A stretch of DNA of 64,000 nucleotides from an uncultured Oscillospiraceae bacterium (GTDB lineage Bacteria > Bacillota > Clostridia > Oscillospirales > Oscillospiraceae), in contig CANQXK010000004.1 in assembly GCA_947627715.1 (NCBI GenBank), positions 62,001 to 126,000 on the forward strand, given 5' to 3'. Made by a program: the position numbers and the translations under genes. Position 1 is the stretch's first letter. Each line of letters opens with the position of its first letter. Below the pieces are notes generated by a model. It saw only the letters and a list, made by a program, of their open reading frames with translations, was not told where the DNA came from and made no database searches. Below, in pieces: positions 1 to 8,326 of the stretch.

Positions 1-40
1 CAGGTACAACCATTGGGAAAACTATTCATAGGAGGAAACA

Positions 41-886
41 ATGACAGAACTTGAGAAAAAAGACCTGGCCGTCAAGGCCACAAAGGTGCGCATGGGCATC
101 ATCGAGGGCACCCACGCGGCCAAAGCGGGACACCCCGGCGGGAGCCTGTCCGCCGCGGATATGTTCACGTACCTCTATTTCAAGGAGCTTCGGGTGGACC
201 CGGCGGACCCCAAGAACCCGGACCGGGATAGGTTCGTGCTCTCCAAGGGGCACACCGCGCCGGGACTGTACGCGGCGCTGGCGCTGCGGGGGTTCTTCCC
301 GTGGGAGGACCTCCTGACGCTGCGGCAGATCGGCAGCCACCTGCAGGGACACCCCAACATGAACCTGACGCCTGGGGTGGATATGTCCACCGGCTCCCTG
401 GGGCAGGGCGTCAGCTGCGCCGCCGGGATGGCCAAGGCCGCCAAGTACATGGGCAAGACCTGCCGGGTGTATACGCTTCTCGGCGATGGTGAGATCGAGG
501 AGGGCGAGGTCTGGGAGGCGTTCATGTTCGCCGCCCACTATAAGCTGGACAACTTCGTGGCGATCGTAGATAAGAACGGACTTCAGATCGACGGCCCCAC
601 AAAGGACGTGATGGACTCCGGCGACATCGCCGCCAAGATGCGGGCCTTCGGCTTCGAGGTCATGGAGATCAACGGCCACGACTTTGACGAGATGGAGGCC
701 GCGTTCCAGAAGGCGAAGGAGACAAAGGGCAAGCCCTTCGGCATCGTGATGCACACCGTCAAGGGCACCGGCGTCAGTTACATGACAAACTCCGTCGAGT
801 GGCACGGCAAAGCCCCCAACGACGCGGAGTACGAGATAGCCATGGGCGAGCTGAACGCCCACCTTGCGGAACTGGAGGCGAAATAA
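41..886 (+). CDS. Transketolase, N-terminal subunit
   Basis: A 281-aa protein corresponding to the thiamine-diphosphate-binding half of transketolase, which moves two-carbon units between sugar phosphates in the non-oxidative pentose phosphate pathway in the cytosol. Visible motifs are the early AAKAGHPGGSLSAAD stretch, SKGHTAPGLYAAL, and the ThDP/Mg motif GDGEIEEGEVWEA followed by DKNGLQIDG. The ATG at 41 has AGGAGG five bases upstream. The gene stops one base before the C-terminal subunit starts, so the two chains of this split-type transketolase are co-transcribed. Transaldolase follows in the same operon. Only 40 bases precede it, so the operon promoter is probably outside the window. Confidence 0.96.
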   Translation: MTELEKKDLAVKATKVRMGIIEGTHAAKAGHPGGSLSAADMFTYLYFKELRVDPADPKNPDRDRFVLSKGHTAPGLYAALALRGFFPWEDLLTLRQIGSHLQGHPNMNLTPGVDMSTGSLGQGVSCAAGMAKAAKYMGKTCRVYTLLGDGEIEEGEVWEAFMFAAHYKLDNFVAIVDKNGLQIDGPTKDVMDSGDIAAKMRAFGFEVMEINGHDFDEMEAAFQKAKETKGKPFGIVMHTVKGTGVSYMTNSVEWHGKAPNDAEYEIAMGELNAHLAELEAK

Positions 887-887
887 G

Positions 888-1826
888 ATGAGTGAAGTAA
901 AGAAAATGGCGACCCGCGACGCCTACGGGCAGGCGTTGGCAAAGCTTGGCGCGGAGAAAACCGACCTTGTGGTCTTTGAGGCGGACCTGGCCGCCGCCAC
1001 CAAGACGGGCGTATTCAGGAAAGCGTTCCCGGAGCGGCACTTCGAGTGCGGCATCGCGGAGGGGAACATGATGGCCGTGGCCGCGGGAGCGGCCAGCATG
1101 GGCCTTGTGCCCTTTGCCAGCTCCTTTGCCATGTTCGCGGCGGGGCGGGCCTTTGAGCAGGTGCGCAACTCCATCGGCTACCCGCATCTCAACGTGAAGA
1201 TCGGGGCCACCCACGGCGGCATCAGTGTGGGGGAGGACGGCGCGTCCCACCAGTGCTGCGAGGACTTCGCGCTGATGCGGTCCATCCCCGGCATGGTGGT
1301 GCTTTGCCCCTCCGACGCGGTGGAGGCCGAGGCCGCCGTCCGCGCCGCCTACGAGCACGTGGGGCCGGTGTATCTCAGGTTCGGAAGGCTCGCCATCCCC
1401 GTTTTCCACGATGAGAACAAGTTTAAATTTGAGATAGGAAAGGGCGAGACGCTGACGGAGGGAACGGACGTCGCCATCATCGCCACGGGCCTTATGGTGT
1501 ACGAGGCGCTGGAGGCCGCCGAGGCGCTGAAGGCCGAGGGCGTCCAGGCGCGGGTCATCAATATGTGCTCCGTAAAGCCCCTGGACGAGGCGCTGGTGCT
1601 GAAGGCCGCCCGCGAGTGCGGCAGGATCGTCACCGCCGAGGAGCACTCGATCATCGGCGGGCTGGGCGAGGCCGTGTGCGCCGTGGTGGCGGAGAGCGGC
1701 GTCCCCTGCAAGGTAAAGCGCGTGGGCGTCAACGACGAGTTCGGCCACTCCGGCCCGGCCGTGCCGCTCTTGAAGCAGTTCGGCCTCTCGGCGGAGAATA
1801 TCTGCAAGGCGGCCAAGGAGCTGTAA
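888..1826 (+). CDS. Transketolase, C-terminal subunit
   Basis: A 312-aa protein carrying the pyrimidine-binding and C-terminal domains of split transketolase, partner of the preceding gene. Visible features are FEADLAAATKTG, the FECGIAEGNMM stretch holding the glutamate that activates the cofactor aminopyrimidine, ATHGGISVGEDGASHQ, and the C-terminal EEHSIIGGLGEAV and GHSGPAVPLLKQF. I take the ATG at 888 as the start. An upstream in-frame start at 864 would overlap the N subunit by 23 bases and adds non-conserved residues. The spacer to transaldolase (1827-1899) contains a short GC hairpin that probably does not end transcription completely. Confidence 0.95.
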   Translation: MSEVKKMATRDAYGQALAKLGAEKTDLVVFEADLAAATKTGVFRKAFPERHFECGIAEGNMMAVAAGAASMGLVPFASSFAMFAAGRAFEQVRNSIGYPHLNVKIGATHGGISVGEDGASHQCCEDFALMRSIPGMVVLCPSDAVEAEAAVRAAYEHVGPVYLRFGRLAIPVFHDENKFKFEIGKGETLTEGTDVAIIATGLMVYEALEAAEALKAEGVQARVINMCSVKPLDEALVLKAARECGRIVTAEEHSIIGGLGEAVCAVVAESGVPCKVKRVGVNDEFGHSGPAVPLLKQFGLSAENICKAAKEL

Positions 1827-1833
1827 GGCCGGC

Positions 1834-1854
1834 GGGCGGGTTTGGGACCCGCCC
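1834..1854. repeat. GGGCGGG/CCCGCCC hairpin, dispersed repeat copy 1
   Basis: A 7-bp perfect stem (GGGCGGG and CCCGCCC) around a 7-base loop lies between the transketolase C subunit and transaldolase. Closely similar sequences occur near 31137 and 55226, also in intergenic spacers. There is no T tract, so this is more likely a processing or attenuation hairpin, or a repeat element, than a full terminator. Confidence 0.6.
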
Positions 1855-1899
1855 CCGCGAACAAGGAAACTCAAAAAATTACTATAGGAGGAATAACCC

Positions 1900-2553
1900 A
1901 TGAAACTCTTCATCGACACCGCCCACGTGGAGGACATCCGCAAGGCCAACGACCTTGGCGTCATCTGCGGCGTGACCACGAACCCCAGCCTCATCGCCAA
2001 GGAGGGCCGGGACTTCAAGGAGGTCATAAAGGAGATCACGTCCATCGTGGACGGCCCTATCTCCGGCGAGGTGAAGGCCACCACCACGGACGCGGAGGGC
2101 ATGATCGCCGAGGGGCGTGAGATCGCGGCCATCCACCCCAACATGGTGGTGAAGATCCCCATGACGGCGGAGGGCCTGAAGGCTGTGAAGGTCCTGCACA
2201 GCGAGGGCATCAAGACCAACGTGACGCTGGTGTTCACGGCCAATCAGGCGCTGCTGGCCGCCCGCGCGGGGGCCACCTACGTCAGCCCCTTCCTGGGGCG
2301 TCTCGACGACATCAGCACCGAGGGCGTGGCGCTCATCGAGGACATCGTGACCATCTTCGACAACTACGGCTTCGACACGGAGATCATCTGCGCCTCCATC
2401 CGCAACCCCATCCACGTGACCCAGTGCGCGCTGGCGGGGGCGCACATCGCCACCATCCCCTATTCCGTCATCGAGCAGATGCTTCACCATCCGCTGACCG
2501 ACGCCGGGATCGAGAAGTTCAAGAAGGACTACATCGCGGTTTTTGGAGAATAA
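1900..2553 (+). CDS. fsa: Transaldolase / fructose-6-phosphate aldolase family
   Basis: A 217-aa short-form transaldolase of the FSA/TalC type, a TIM-barrel class I aldolase. It opens [18 protein letters not shown], then [14 protein letters not shown]. The Schiff-base lysine is in [12 protein letters not shown] and [12 protein letters not shown] follows. FISVFLG-type barrel elements appear as [11 protein letters not shown]. It completes the non-oxidative pentose phosphate set with the two transketolase subunits upstream. AGGAGG lies seven bases before the ATG. Short-form enzymes may have transaldolase or F6P aldolase activity; the sequence alone does not settle which, but the operon favours transaldolase. 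Confidence 0.93.
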   Translation: MKLFIDTAHVEDIRKANDLGVICGVTTNPSLIAKEGRDFKEVIKEITSIVDGPISGEVKATTTDAEGMIAEGREIAAIHPNMVVKIPMTAEGLKAVKVLHSEGIKTNVTLVFTANQALLAARAGATYVSPFLGRLDDISTEGVALIEDIVTIFDNYGFDTEIICASIRNPIHVTQCALAGAHIATIPYSVIEQMLHHPLTDAGIEKFKKDYIAVFGE

Positions 2554-2577
2554 GGGAAAAACTTCATAAAAAGTCTA

Positions 2578-2606
2578 TTGACTTTTTGTAAGGTTTGAGC
2601 TAAACT
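2578..2606 (+). promoter_or_regulatory. Promoter of the SLH surface protein gene
   Basis: TTGACT (2578-2583), a 17-base spacer and TAAACT (2601-2606) give a good sigma-A promoter in an AT-rich pocket. Initiation near 2613 would leave a leader of about 90 nt containing the two hairpins at 2628-2669. Confidence 0.7.
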
Positions 2607-2627
2607 AAGTTTTGATATTGGTTTTCG

Positions 2628-2669
2628 CGGCGGGGTACCCCGCCGTCTGGCGTGTGACACACGCCAGAC
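2628..2669 (+). promoter_or_regulatory. Two adjacent perfect hairpins in the leader of the SLH gene
   Basis: CGGCGGGGTACCCCGCCG (2628-2645) is a perfect 18-bp palindrome. Directly after it, GTCTGGCGTGT-GAC-ACACGCCAGAC (2645-2669) is a perfect 11-bp stem with a 3-base loop. Both sit between the promoter and the ribosome binding site GAGGAGG near 2690. Plausible roles are mRNA stabilisation of an abundant surface-protein transcript or attenuation; neither has a T tract. Confidence 0.7.
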
Positions 2670-2704
2670 GATGACCTTTCAACACTATTTGAGGAGGTAT
2701 ACTT

Positions 2705-5700
2705 ATGAAGAACAGGACAGGCAAGCTTCTGGCCGTACTTCTGGCGCTGGCAATGGTGGCGGCGCTGGCGCCGGCGACGGCGCTGGCGGACGAAGTCCCC
2801 ACAGAAGTGAAGAGCGCAGAAGATCTTGCCAAAATACTGGCAAACAGTTCTACGGTGGATGACGGCGTTGCCGCGGTCAGTGAGAATACCGTAACGCTGA
2901 AACAGTCGGTCGAGATCGAAAATTACATCAGTATGACCGAGGGCGAGATCACGCTTGACCTTGGAACATATGACCTCACCCGCACCGGCGAAGGCGCTAC
3001 GGTGTTCAGCGTTACGGGCGGTACTTTGACGATTCAGGGTTCGGGCACTATTAGTTGTGAAGCAACGGAAGGCACTCTGCTCCTTGTCCAAGCCGGTGCA
3101 AAACTGATAATGAACGGCGGCACGGTTTCAATGGATTCAGTTGAGACAGGAAAACCGGCCGTAGGAGCGTCGGGAGCTGGCGCGGAATTTACCTTGAACG
3201 ACGGCGAGATCACCGGCAATAATGCCCTTCTCGTGGCAGATTCCGGCGGCAAGGTGATCCTCAACGGCGGAAGGATCACGCAGAATTCAACCGATACCGA
3301 ACCGGGCATGAGCGCGGTCTATTCGCAGAAGGGCAGTACCGTCGAGGTCCATGAGGGAGCTGTGATCGAGGCACAGGCCGGTATAATGGTGTCGGATGTT
3401 GGCAGCAACACGCTGACCATGGACGGCGGGACCATCACCGCAAGGGAGGGCGCGATCTACACCAACGGCTCCTCCAACAGTTCCGGCGATTACAGCGATA
3501 CGCAGACCATCACCATCACCGGCGGCGCCGTTGAAAGCACCGAGGGCACCGCGATCTATCTCCCCGGTAAGGGCGGCAAGACCACCATCAGCGGCGAAGC
3601 CACTTCGATCAGCGGCGCAGTTACCGGCATCGAGCTTCGTGCCGGGGAGCTGACGGTCGAAGGCGGCAACATCTCCGGCGGTATGGGCGAGGCGGCCACC
3701 GGGGAAACTCCCGATGTGGGCGGCTCTGTCACCTGGAACGCCGGTATCGGCGTGGCCCCCTATGAGGGGCAGTCGGTCAAGGTCACCATCGAGGGCGGCA
3801 GCATCTCCGGCGGTTCCGCGTTCTATCAGAACGAGGAGGAAGGAAACGAAACGGATACAGGCAATTACACCTTTAGCATCACAGGCGGCGAATTTGAGGG
3901 CGAATACAAGGACGTTGACGTGAGCAAAGAGGGCCTTGGTCAGTTCATTTCCGGCGGCACGTTCAAGAGCGGCAATGTGCCCATGCCTTTCCTGACCGAG
4001 GGCAAGGTCGTCAACAAGGACGGCGAAGTCGTTGACTGCGAAGACGCTTTGGAAATCGGTCTGGCTGCCGCAAACGACACCAGCGAGGACCCGCTTATCG
4101 TGGAAGAGATGATCCCCGGAGCCGATCTCGTAATGACAGTCGATACGGACGGTGATACAAACATCTACAACGTTCAAATCACCGCCGACGGGGTCAGATA
4201 CCACAAGAACGGCGAGGGCAAGAACGGCTACTGGATCGGCTTCTATGTGAAGGCCCCTGAGGGGGCGGAGAGCGCCAGCGGCACGTTCGCAGGGGAGGAC
4301 TTCAGCCTCGACGAGCTTGAGATTCTTGACGATGAGGGCAGCAGGGGCGTCGCCTTCTACTATGACCTGGCCTCCAACATAACGGAGGATACCGTGGAGA
4401 TCACGTTTAAGGGCGAAAGCGGCGATCCTCTCGGCGCCGGCATCATCAACGTGGACCTTACGGGCGCGCAGAAGGACGACATGACGCTGGTCACCGCCGA
4501 TTTTATATATAACTGGGGCGACGACGGCGAGGGAAATTTGTTGTCTGGCTTTTCTATCTTATTCAATAACAACATGATGCGGGGGAAATACTTAGTCACC
4601 GTTATTGGACCCGAGGGTGATATAGACTACTGCGAAACGTGGAGGGACCTGGAAGAAGAGATAGAATACAGGAGAAGTTCATGGGCGTGTTACAGCGATG
4701 AAGTGCACCCCGGAACCTATACCTTCCAGACCTATACCTATACGGGCAGGAATATAGGTGATTTACTCGTGGAATTGGAGGAATCAGGAAGCGAAGACGA
4801 CCCGGTTACCATTGACCCCGAATCCGGCGTACCGAGCGTTGAGGGCCATGAATTTGCGCCCATCGGCGACACTTTGACCGTCAACGTGGTGGACGCCATC
4901 ACCGGCGTTGAGGTGACAAATGTGGAGGTCAAGAGCGAATCCGAATCCAAGGCCGTTGCCTCTGCCGAAGCCTCTGTCTCCGACCGCACCATCACCATCA
5001 CCGGCGGCGCGACAGCTCTGGGTGATGAGGAGACGGTCCAGGTCACCTTGTTCCTTACAAACCCCATCGGCAACCCCGCTATGGAGCTCGTTGTTACCAT
5101 CGCCAAGGATGAAGAGGGAACCTACAAGGTCACCAAGGTCGGAATAAAGTCGGGCGAAACCGTAGTCGGCGAAAATGACGGCGACACCTTCAAGCTGCTG
5201 GTCAACGGGAAGGATTTCAAAGTTGAAGCAGTCGACTTCACGGTCAAGCCCATTGAGGTCGCCGCAGGCGAGACGCCCACCCCGGAGGTTTCTGACGAGC
5301 TGAAGGGCAAACTTGGCAATGATGAAGGAGTAAAGAAGATCGCCGAAGCGACCAAACCCGCAGAGGACGACACCACCCTCCAGGAGCTTGCCACCGCAGA
5401 AGTGACGAAGCCGGACGCGGTGGACCCCGATGCGAGTGATGCGGCATCCGCGCTCACAGATAAAGGCATCAAGGGATCCAGCGGCGGGGATGTGACCGTA
5501 GAGGAGGTCAACTTCTTTGTACAGCCCCACCTGACGCTGGATATTACCCGCTACATCGATGATTCCTCCAACAAGACTCTCTCGGTGGACATCAGCGCGG
5601 TCTACGATTTGGTCGCCACCACCGCCGAGACGGCGGATGATATCATATTATTAGAGGAAAGCGGCGGCGGTGCGAATGACCCAAACGCCGTCAGGATTGG

Positions 5701-6814
5701 CACTCAGCCTCTTACGGTGAGCAAGCCTATTCAATTGACCGTGGGCCTGCCCGGGGGATTTGTCGCGGTGGATTCCGATCCTGTTAATATCTATGTCAAG
5801 CATACCAAAAACGGCGGCGAGCATTACCACGAGGCCGAGGTCAGGAATGACGACGGCAGCTTGACTGCCTCCTTCACCTCCACCGACGGCCTGAGTCCCT
5901 TCACGTTTGAATCAGACGCCCACATTGTCGCCGAAGTCGGCTGGGGAGGAGAAGAACCCACCTATTTCGACACCCTCCAGGCAGCCTTTGACGCCGTTCA
6001 GGACGGCGGGAACATCACCGTGACCAGCGACTGCTCCGAGGTGGTAGTGACCGTCAGCAGGGAGGTGACCTTCACCGTCTATACCTATGGAGACGGCCAA
6101 ATCGGCACCATCAAAGCCGGTTCCGGGTACACCATCACCATGGATTTTGACAAGGACACGAACTCTTACACCGTCAAGGCCAAACCCAGCAGCCGGCCCT
6201 CTGCCCCCGGACAGGCGGAGGACGACCCTTTCCAGTGCGACGGCGGGGACGACTGCCCGTCCCACAGCTACACCGATGTGACGGCGGACTACTGGGCGCA
6301 CCCGTACATCGACTATGTGAAGACCCACGGCGTTATGGACGGCATCAGCAGCACACAGTTCGCCCCTGAGAGCACCGTAAACCGCGCCACCATGGCCACG
6401 GCCCTTTGGAAGCTGGCCGACAAGCCCGTCGTGACGGGCGAGATCGCCTTCGTGGACGTGGATGAGGACACGTGGTATGCCGACGCCATTCGCTGGGCGG
6501 CGAAGCTGGGCATCATCAACGGGTATGACGACACGCACTTCGGGCCTGACGACGCCATCACCCGCGAGCAGATGGCGCTGATGCTGTACCGCTATGAGAA
6601 GAACGTGATGGAGGGCGGCTTCACAGGCGACTGGAGCTATGAGCTGACCTTCAGCGACAGGGCGGGCATAAACGACTACGCCGTGGAGGCGGTGTCGTGG
6701 CTGAACATGAACAAGGTGATGGAGGGGATCGACGGGGCGTTCTCGCCCGCCGGCAAAGCCCGCCGCTGCGAGCTTGCCAAGATCCTGACGGTCTACCTCA
6801 CCCTGGACGAGTAA
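2705..6814 (+). CDS. Secreted S-layer-homology (SLH) surface protein with beta-helix-like N-terminal region
   Basis: A 1369-aa surface protein. Residues 1-28 are a signal peptide (charged MKNRTGK, hydrophobic core, ALA cleavage). Residues about 60-430 consist of short Gly/Thr-rich strands such as LTIQGSGTIS, KLIMNGGTVS, FTLNDGEITG and KVILNGGRIT, the pattern of a right-handed parallel beta-helix adhesin. A long Thr/Val-rich middle contains ITITGG and Ig-like strands. Three SLH modules occupy about 1185-1369 (YTDVTADYWAHPYIDYV, FVDVDEDTWYADAIRWAAK, FSDRAGINDYAVEAVSWLN), which in the family bind pyruvylated cell-wall polymer. Base composition of the N-terminal part looks less GC-rich than its neighbours, possibly reflecting faster evolution. 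The ligand is unknown. A terminator follows at 6835. Confidence 0.92.
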   Translation: MKNRTGKLLAVLLALAMVAALAPATALADEVPTEVKSAEDLAKILANSSTVDDGVAAVSENTVTLKQSVEIENYISMTEGEITLDLGTYDLTRTGEGATVFSVTGGTLTIQGSGTISCEATEGTLLLVQAGAKLIMNGGTVSMDSVETGKPAVGASGAGAEFTLNDGEITGNNALLVADSGGKVILNGGRITQNSTDTEPGMSAVYSQKGSTVEVHEGAVIEAQAGIMVSDVGSNTLTMDGGTITAREGAIYTNGSSNSSGDYSDTQTITITGGAVESTEGTAIYLPGKGGKTTISGEATSISGAVTGIELRAGELTVEGGNISGGMGEAATGETPDVGGSVTWNAGIGVAPYEGQSVKVTIEGGSISGGSAFYQNEEEGNETDTGNYTFSITGGEFEGEYKDVDVSKEGLGQFISGGTFKSGNVPMPFLTEGKVVNKDGEVVDCEDALEIGLAAANDTSEDPLIVEEMIPGADLVMTVDTDGDTNIYNVQITADGVRYHKNGEGKNGYWIGFYVKAPEGAESASGTFAGEDFSLDELEILDDEGSRGVAFYYDLASNITEDTVEITFKGESGDPLGAGIINVDLTGAQKDDMTLVTADFIYNWGDDGEGNLLSGFSILFNNNMMRGKYLVTVIGPEGDIDYCETWRDLEEEIEYRRSSWACYSDEVHPGTYTFQTYTYTGRNIGDLLVELEESGSEDDPVTIDPESGVPSVEGHEFAPIGDTLTVNVVDAITGVEVTNVEVKSESESKAVASAEASVSDRTITITGGATALGDEETVQVTLFLTNPIGNPAMELVVTIAKDEEGTYKVTKVGIKSGETVVGENDGDTFKLLVNGKDFKVEAVDFTVKPIEVAAGETPTPEVSDELKGKLGNDEGVKKIAEATKPAEDDTTLQELATAEVTKPDAVDPDASDAASALTDKGIKGSSGGDVTVEEVNFFVQPHLTLDITRYIDDSSNKTLSVDISAVYDLVATTAETADDIILLEESGGGANDPNAVRIGTQPLTVSKPIQLTVGLPGGFVAVDSDPVNIYVKHTKNGGEHYHEAEVRNDDGSLTASFTSTDGLSPFTFESDAHIVAEVGWGGEEPTYFDTLQAAFDAVQDGGNITVTSDCSEVVVTVSREVTFTVYTYGDGQIGTIKAGSGYTITMDFDKDTNSYTVKAKPSSRPSAPGQAEDDPFQCDGGDDCPSHSYTDVTADYWAHPYIDYVKTHGVMDGISSTQFAPESTVNRATMATALWKLADKPVVTGEIAFVDVDEDTWYADAIRWAAKLGIINGYDDTHFGPDDAITREQMALMLYRYEKNVMEGGFTGDWSYELTFSDRAGINDYAVEAVSWLNMNKVMEGIDGAFSPAGKARRCELAKILTVYLTLDE

Positions 6815-6834
6815 ACGGAACAAAAAGCAATCTA

Positions 6835-6860
6835 AGGCCCGTGGGGAACCCCACGGGCCT
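6835..6860 (+). terminator. Hairpin terminator after the SLH gene
   Basis: AGGCCCGTGGGG-AA-CCCCACGGGCCT is a perfect 12-bp stem with a 2-base turn, 20 bases after the stop codon. The downstream TGTGTTTG is only weakly T-rich. Confidence 0.75.
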
Positions 6861-6943
6861 GTGTTTGCCTTTCAGGGCGCTTTTGGCTGTTGAATTTTTC
6901 CGCGATCTGTGATAAAGTGGGTCCAGGAAAGGAGCGGCGAACA

Positions 6944-7429
6944 ATGTACATTGACGTGGAGTACCCCTCCGTCAGGGGGGAGGAATTTTATGCCCTGCTG
7001 GACCGGCAGCTGAAGCTCTACACCGGGCAGGAGGCCGACGTCACGGCGGCGCTGGCCAATTTCTCCGCGGTGCTGGCCCTGGCGTTCCCCAAGGCGAACT
7101 GGGTGGGCTTCTACCTGGTCTCCGGGGAGGAGCTGGTGCTGGGACCCTTCCAGGGGCGGCCCGCCGTCAGCCGTATCGGCTTCGGGGAGGGCGTGTGCGG
7201 CACGGCCTGGCGGGAGGACGCCTCCCAGGTGGTGGAGGACGTGGACTGCTTTTCCGGGCACATCGCCTGTGACTGCAACACCCACTCGGAGATCGTCGTC
7301 CCCCTGCGCGGGACGGACGGGCGCATCTGGGGGGTGCTGGATATGGACAGCTTCCTTCCGGGACATTTTACCGATGAGGACAGGCGCGAGCTGGAACACT
7401 GCGTTTTGAGCCTGCGCAGATTTGCGTGA
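6944..7429 (+). CDS. Free methionine-(R)-sulfoxide reductase (GAF domain, fRMsr family)
   Basis: A 161-aa single GAF domain. The segment GFGEGVCGTAW, then GHIACDCNTHSEIVVPL, carries the cysteines and acidic residues characteristic of fRMsr (YebR/MsrC-like) enzymes, which reduce free methionine-R-sulfoxide with thioredoxin-type recycling in the cytosol. GVLDMDSFLPGHFTDED is the usual C-terminal GAF motif. I chose the ATG at 6944, preceded by AGGAGCGGCG; an in-frame TTG at 6890 adds 18 non-conserved residues. The next gene begins 9 bases downstream, so these are co-transcribed. Confidence 0.9.
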   Translation: MYIDVEYPSVRGEEFYALLDRQLKLYTGQEADVTAALANFSAVLALAFPKANWVGFYLVSGEELVLGPFQGRPAVSRIGFGEGVCGTAWREDASQVVEDVDCFSGHIACDCNTHSEIVVPLRGTDGRIWGVLDMDSFLPGHFTDEDRRELEHCVLSLRRFA

Positions 7430-7438
7430 GGTGAGACG

Positions 7439-8326
7439 ATGATCATGGAAAAAAGCTGCGGCGCGGTGGTGTTCACGGTCCGGGACGGACGGCGCCTCTA
7501 TCTTTTGGAGCATATGGTCAGGGGCCACGTGTCCCTGTGCAAGGGCCATGTGGAGGGCGCGGAGACGGAGCATGAGACCGCCCTCCGGGAGATCAGGGAG
7601 GAGACGGGCCTTGCGGTGGAGCTTTTGGACGGCTTTTCCCGCACCATCCGCTATTCCCCCGGCGAGGGGCATCTGAAGGACGTCACCTTCTTCCTGGCGT
7701 ACGCCCCGTCCTGGGAGACACGCCCCCAGCCGGAGGAGGTCAGCTCCATCCAGTGGGCGGACCTGCCCCGCGCCCTCACGCTCCTGACGCACCAGTCCGA
7801 CCGGGAGACGCTTTTGGCGGCGGACAGGTATCTCAACCGGCACCCGGAGGCGCGGTTTTTCCGCCCCATGCGGCGGCGCGGCCGGGAGCTGGACCGGGAG
7901 CAGTGCGAAAAGCTCCTGGAGGAGGGGCTTCACGGCGTTTTGTCCCTCAGCGGGGACGGGGGCTGGCCCTACGCCGTGCCGCTGAATTATGTCTACCGGG
8001 ACGGGAAGCTCTACTTCCACGGCGCGAAGGCCGGCCACAAGTTGGACGCGCTCCGGCGCGACCCCAGGGCGTCCTTCTGCGTGGTGACCCGAGACCGGGT
8101 GATCCCTGAAAAGTATACCACCGATTACCGCAGCGTTGTCGCCTTCGGCTTTTTGCGGGAGGTGACGGAGGAGGCGGAGAAGCGGGCGGCCCTCCATGCC
8201 CTGGCGGCCAAATACGCCCCCGCCGAGACAGAAGAGAGCCGGGAGCGGGCCGTCAACGCCGAGCTTGCGGCCACAGCCGTCTTAGAGCTGACGGTGGTTC
8301 ACGTGACCGGGAAGGAGCGCAGATGA
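7439..8326 (+). CDS. NUDIX hydrolase fused to a PNPOx-like flavin-binding domain
   Basis: A 295-aa two-domain protein. Residues 1-135 are a NUDIX domain of the Ap4A-hydrolase/MutT type with an intact Nudix box (G in CKGHVEG, then REIREETGL). Residues about 145-295 match the pyridoxamine-5'-phosphate-oxidase-like / NimA-like split beta-barrel (GVLSLSGDGGWPYAVPLNYV, GKLYFHGAKAGHKLDALRRD, ASFCVVTRD, YRSVVAFGFLREV). The first domain should cleave a nucleoside-diphosphate-linked substrate; the second probably binds FMN or F420. The fusion may link nucleotide clean-up to a flavin reaction, but the substrate is unknown. The stop codon overlaps the next start (ATGA at 8323). Confidence 0.88.
   Translation: MIMEKSCGAVVFTVRDGRRLYLLEHMVRGHVSLCKGHVEGAETEHETALREIREETGLAVELLDGFSRTIRYSPGEGHLKDVTFFLAYAPSWETRPQPEEVSSIQWADLPRALTLLTHQSDRETLLAADRYLNRHPEARFFRPMRRRGRELDREQCEKLLEEGLHGVLSLSGDGGWPYAVPLNYVYRDGKLYFHGAKAGHKLDALRRDPRASFCVVTRDRVIPEKYTTDYRSVVAFGFLREVTEEAEKRAALHALAAKYAPAETEESRERAVNAELAATAVLELTVVHVTGKERR

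Noticed and set aside
774-2243. A 489-codon minus-strand frame across transketolase and transaldolase
   Set aside because: Antisense shadow; composition (His/Val/Gly-rich) is typical of reverse frames of GC-rich genes.
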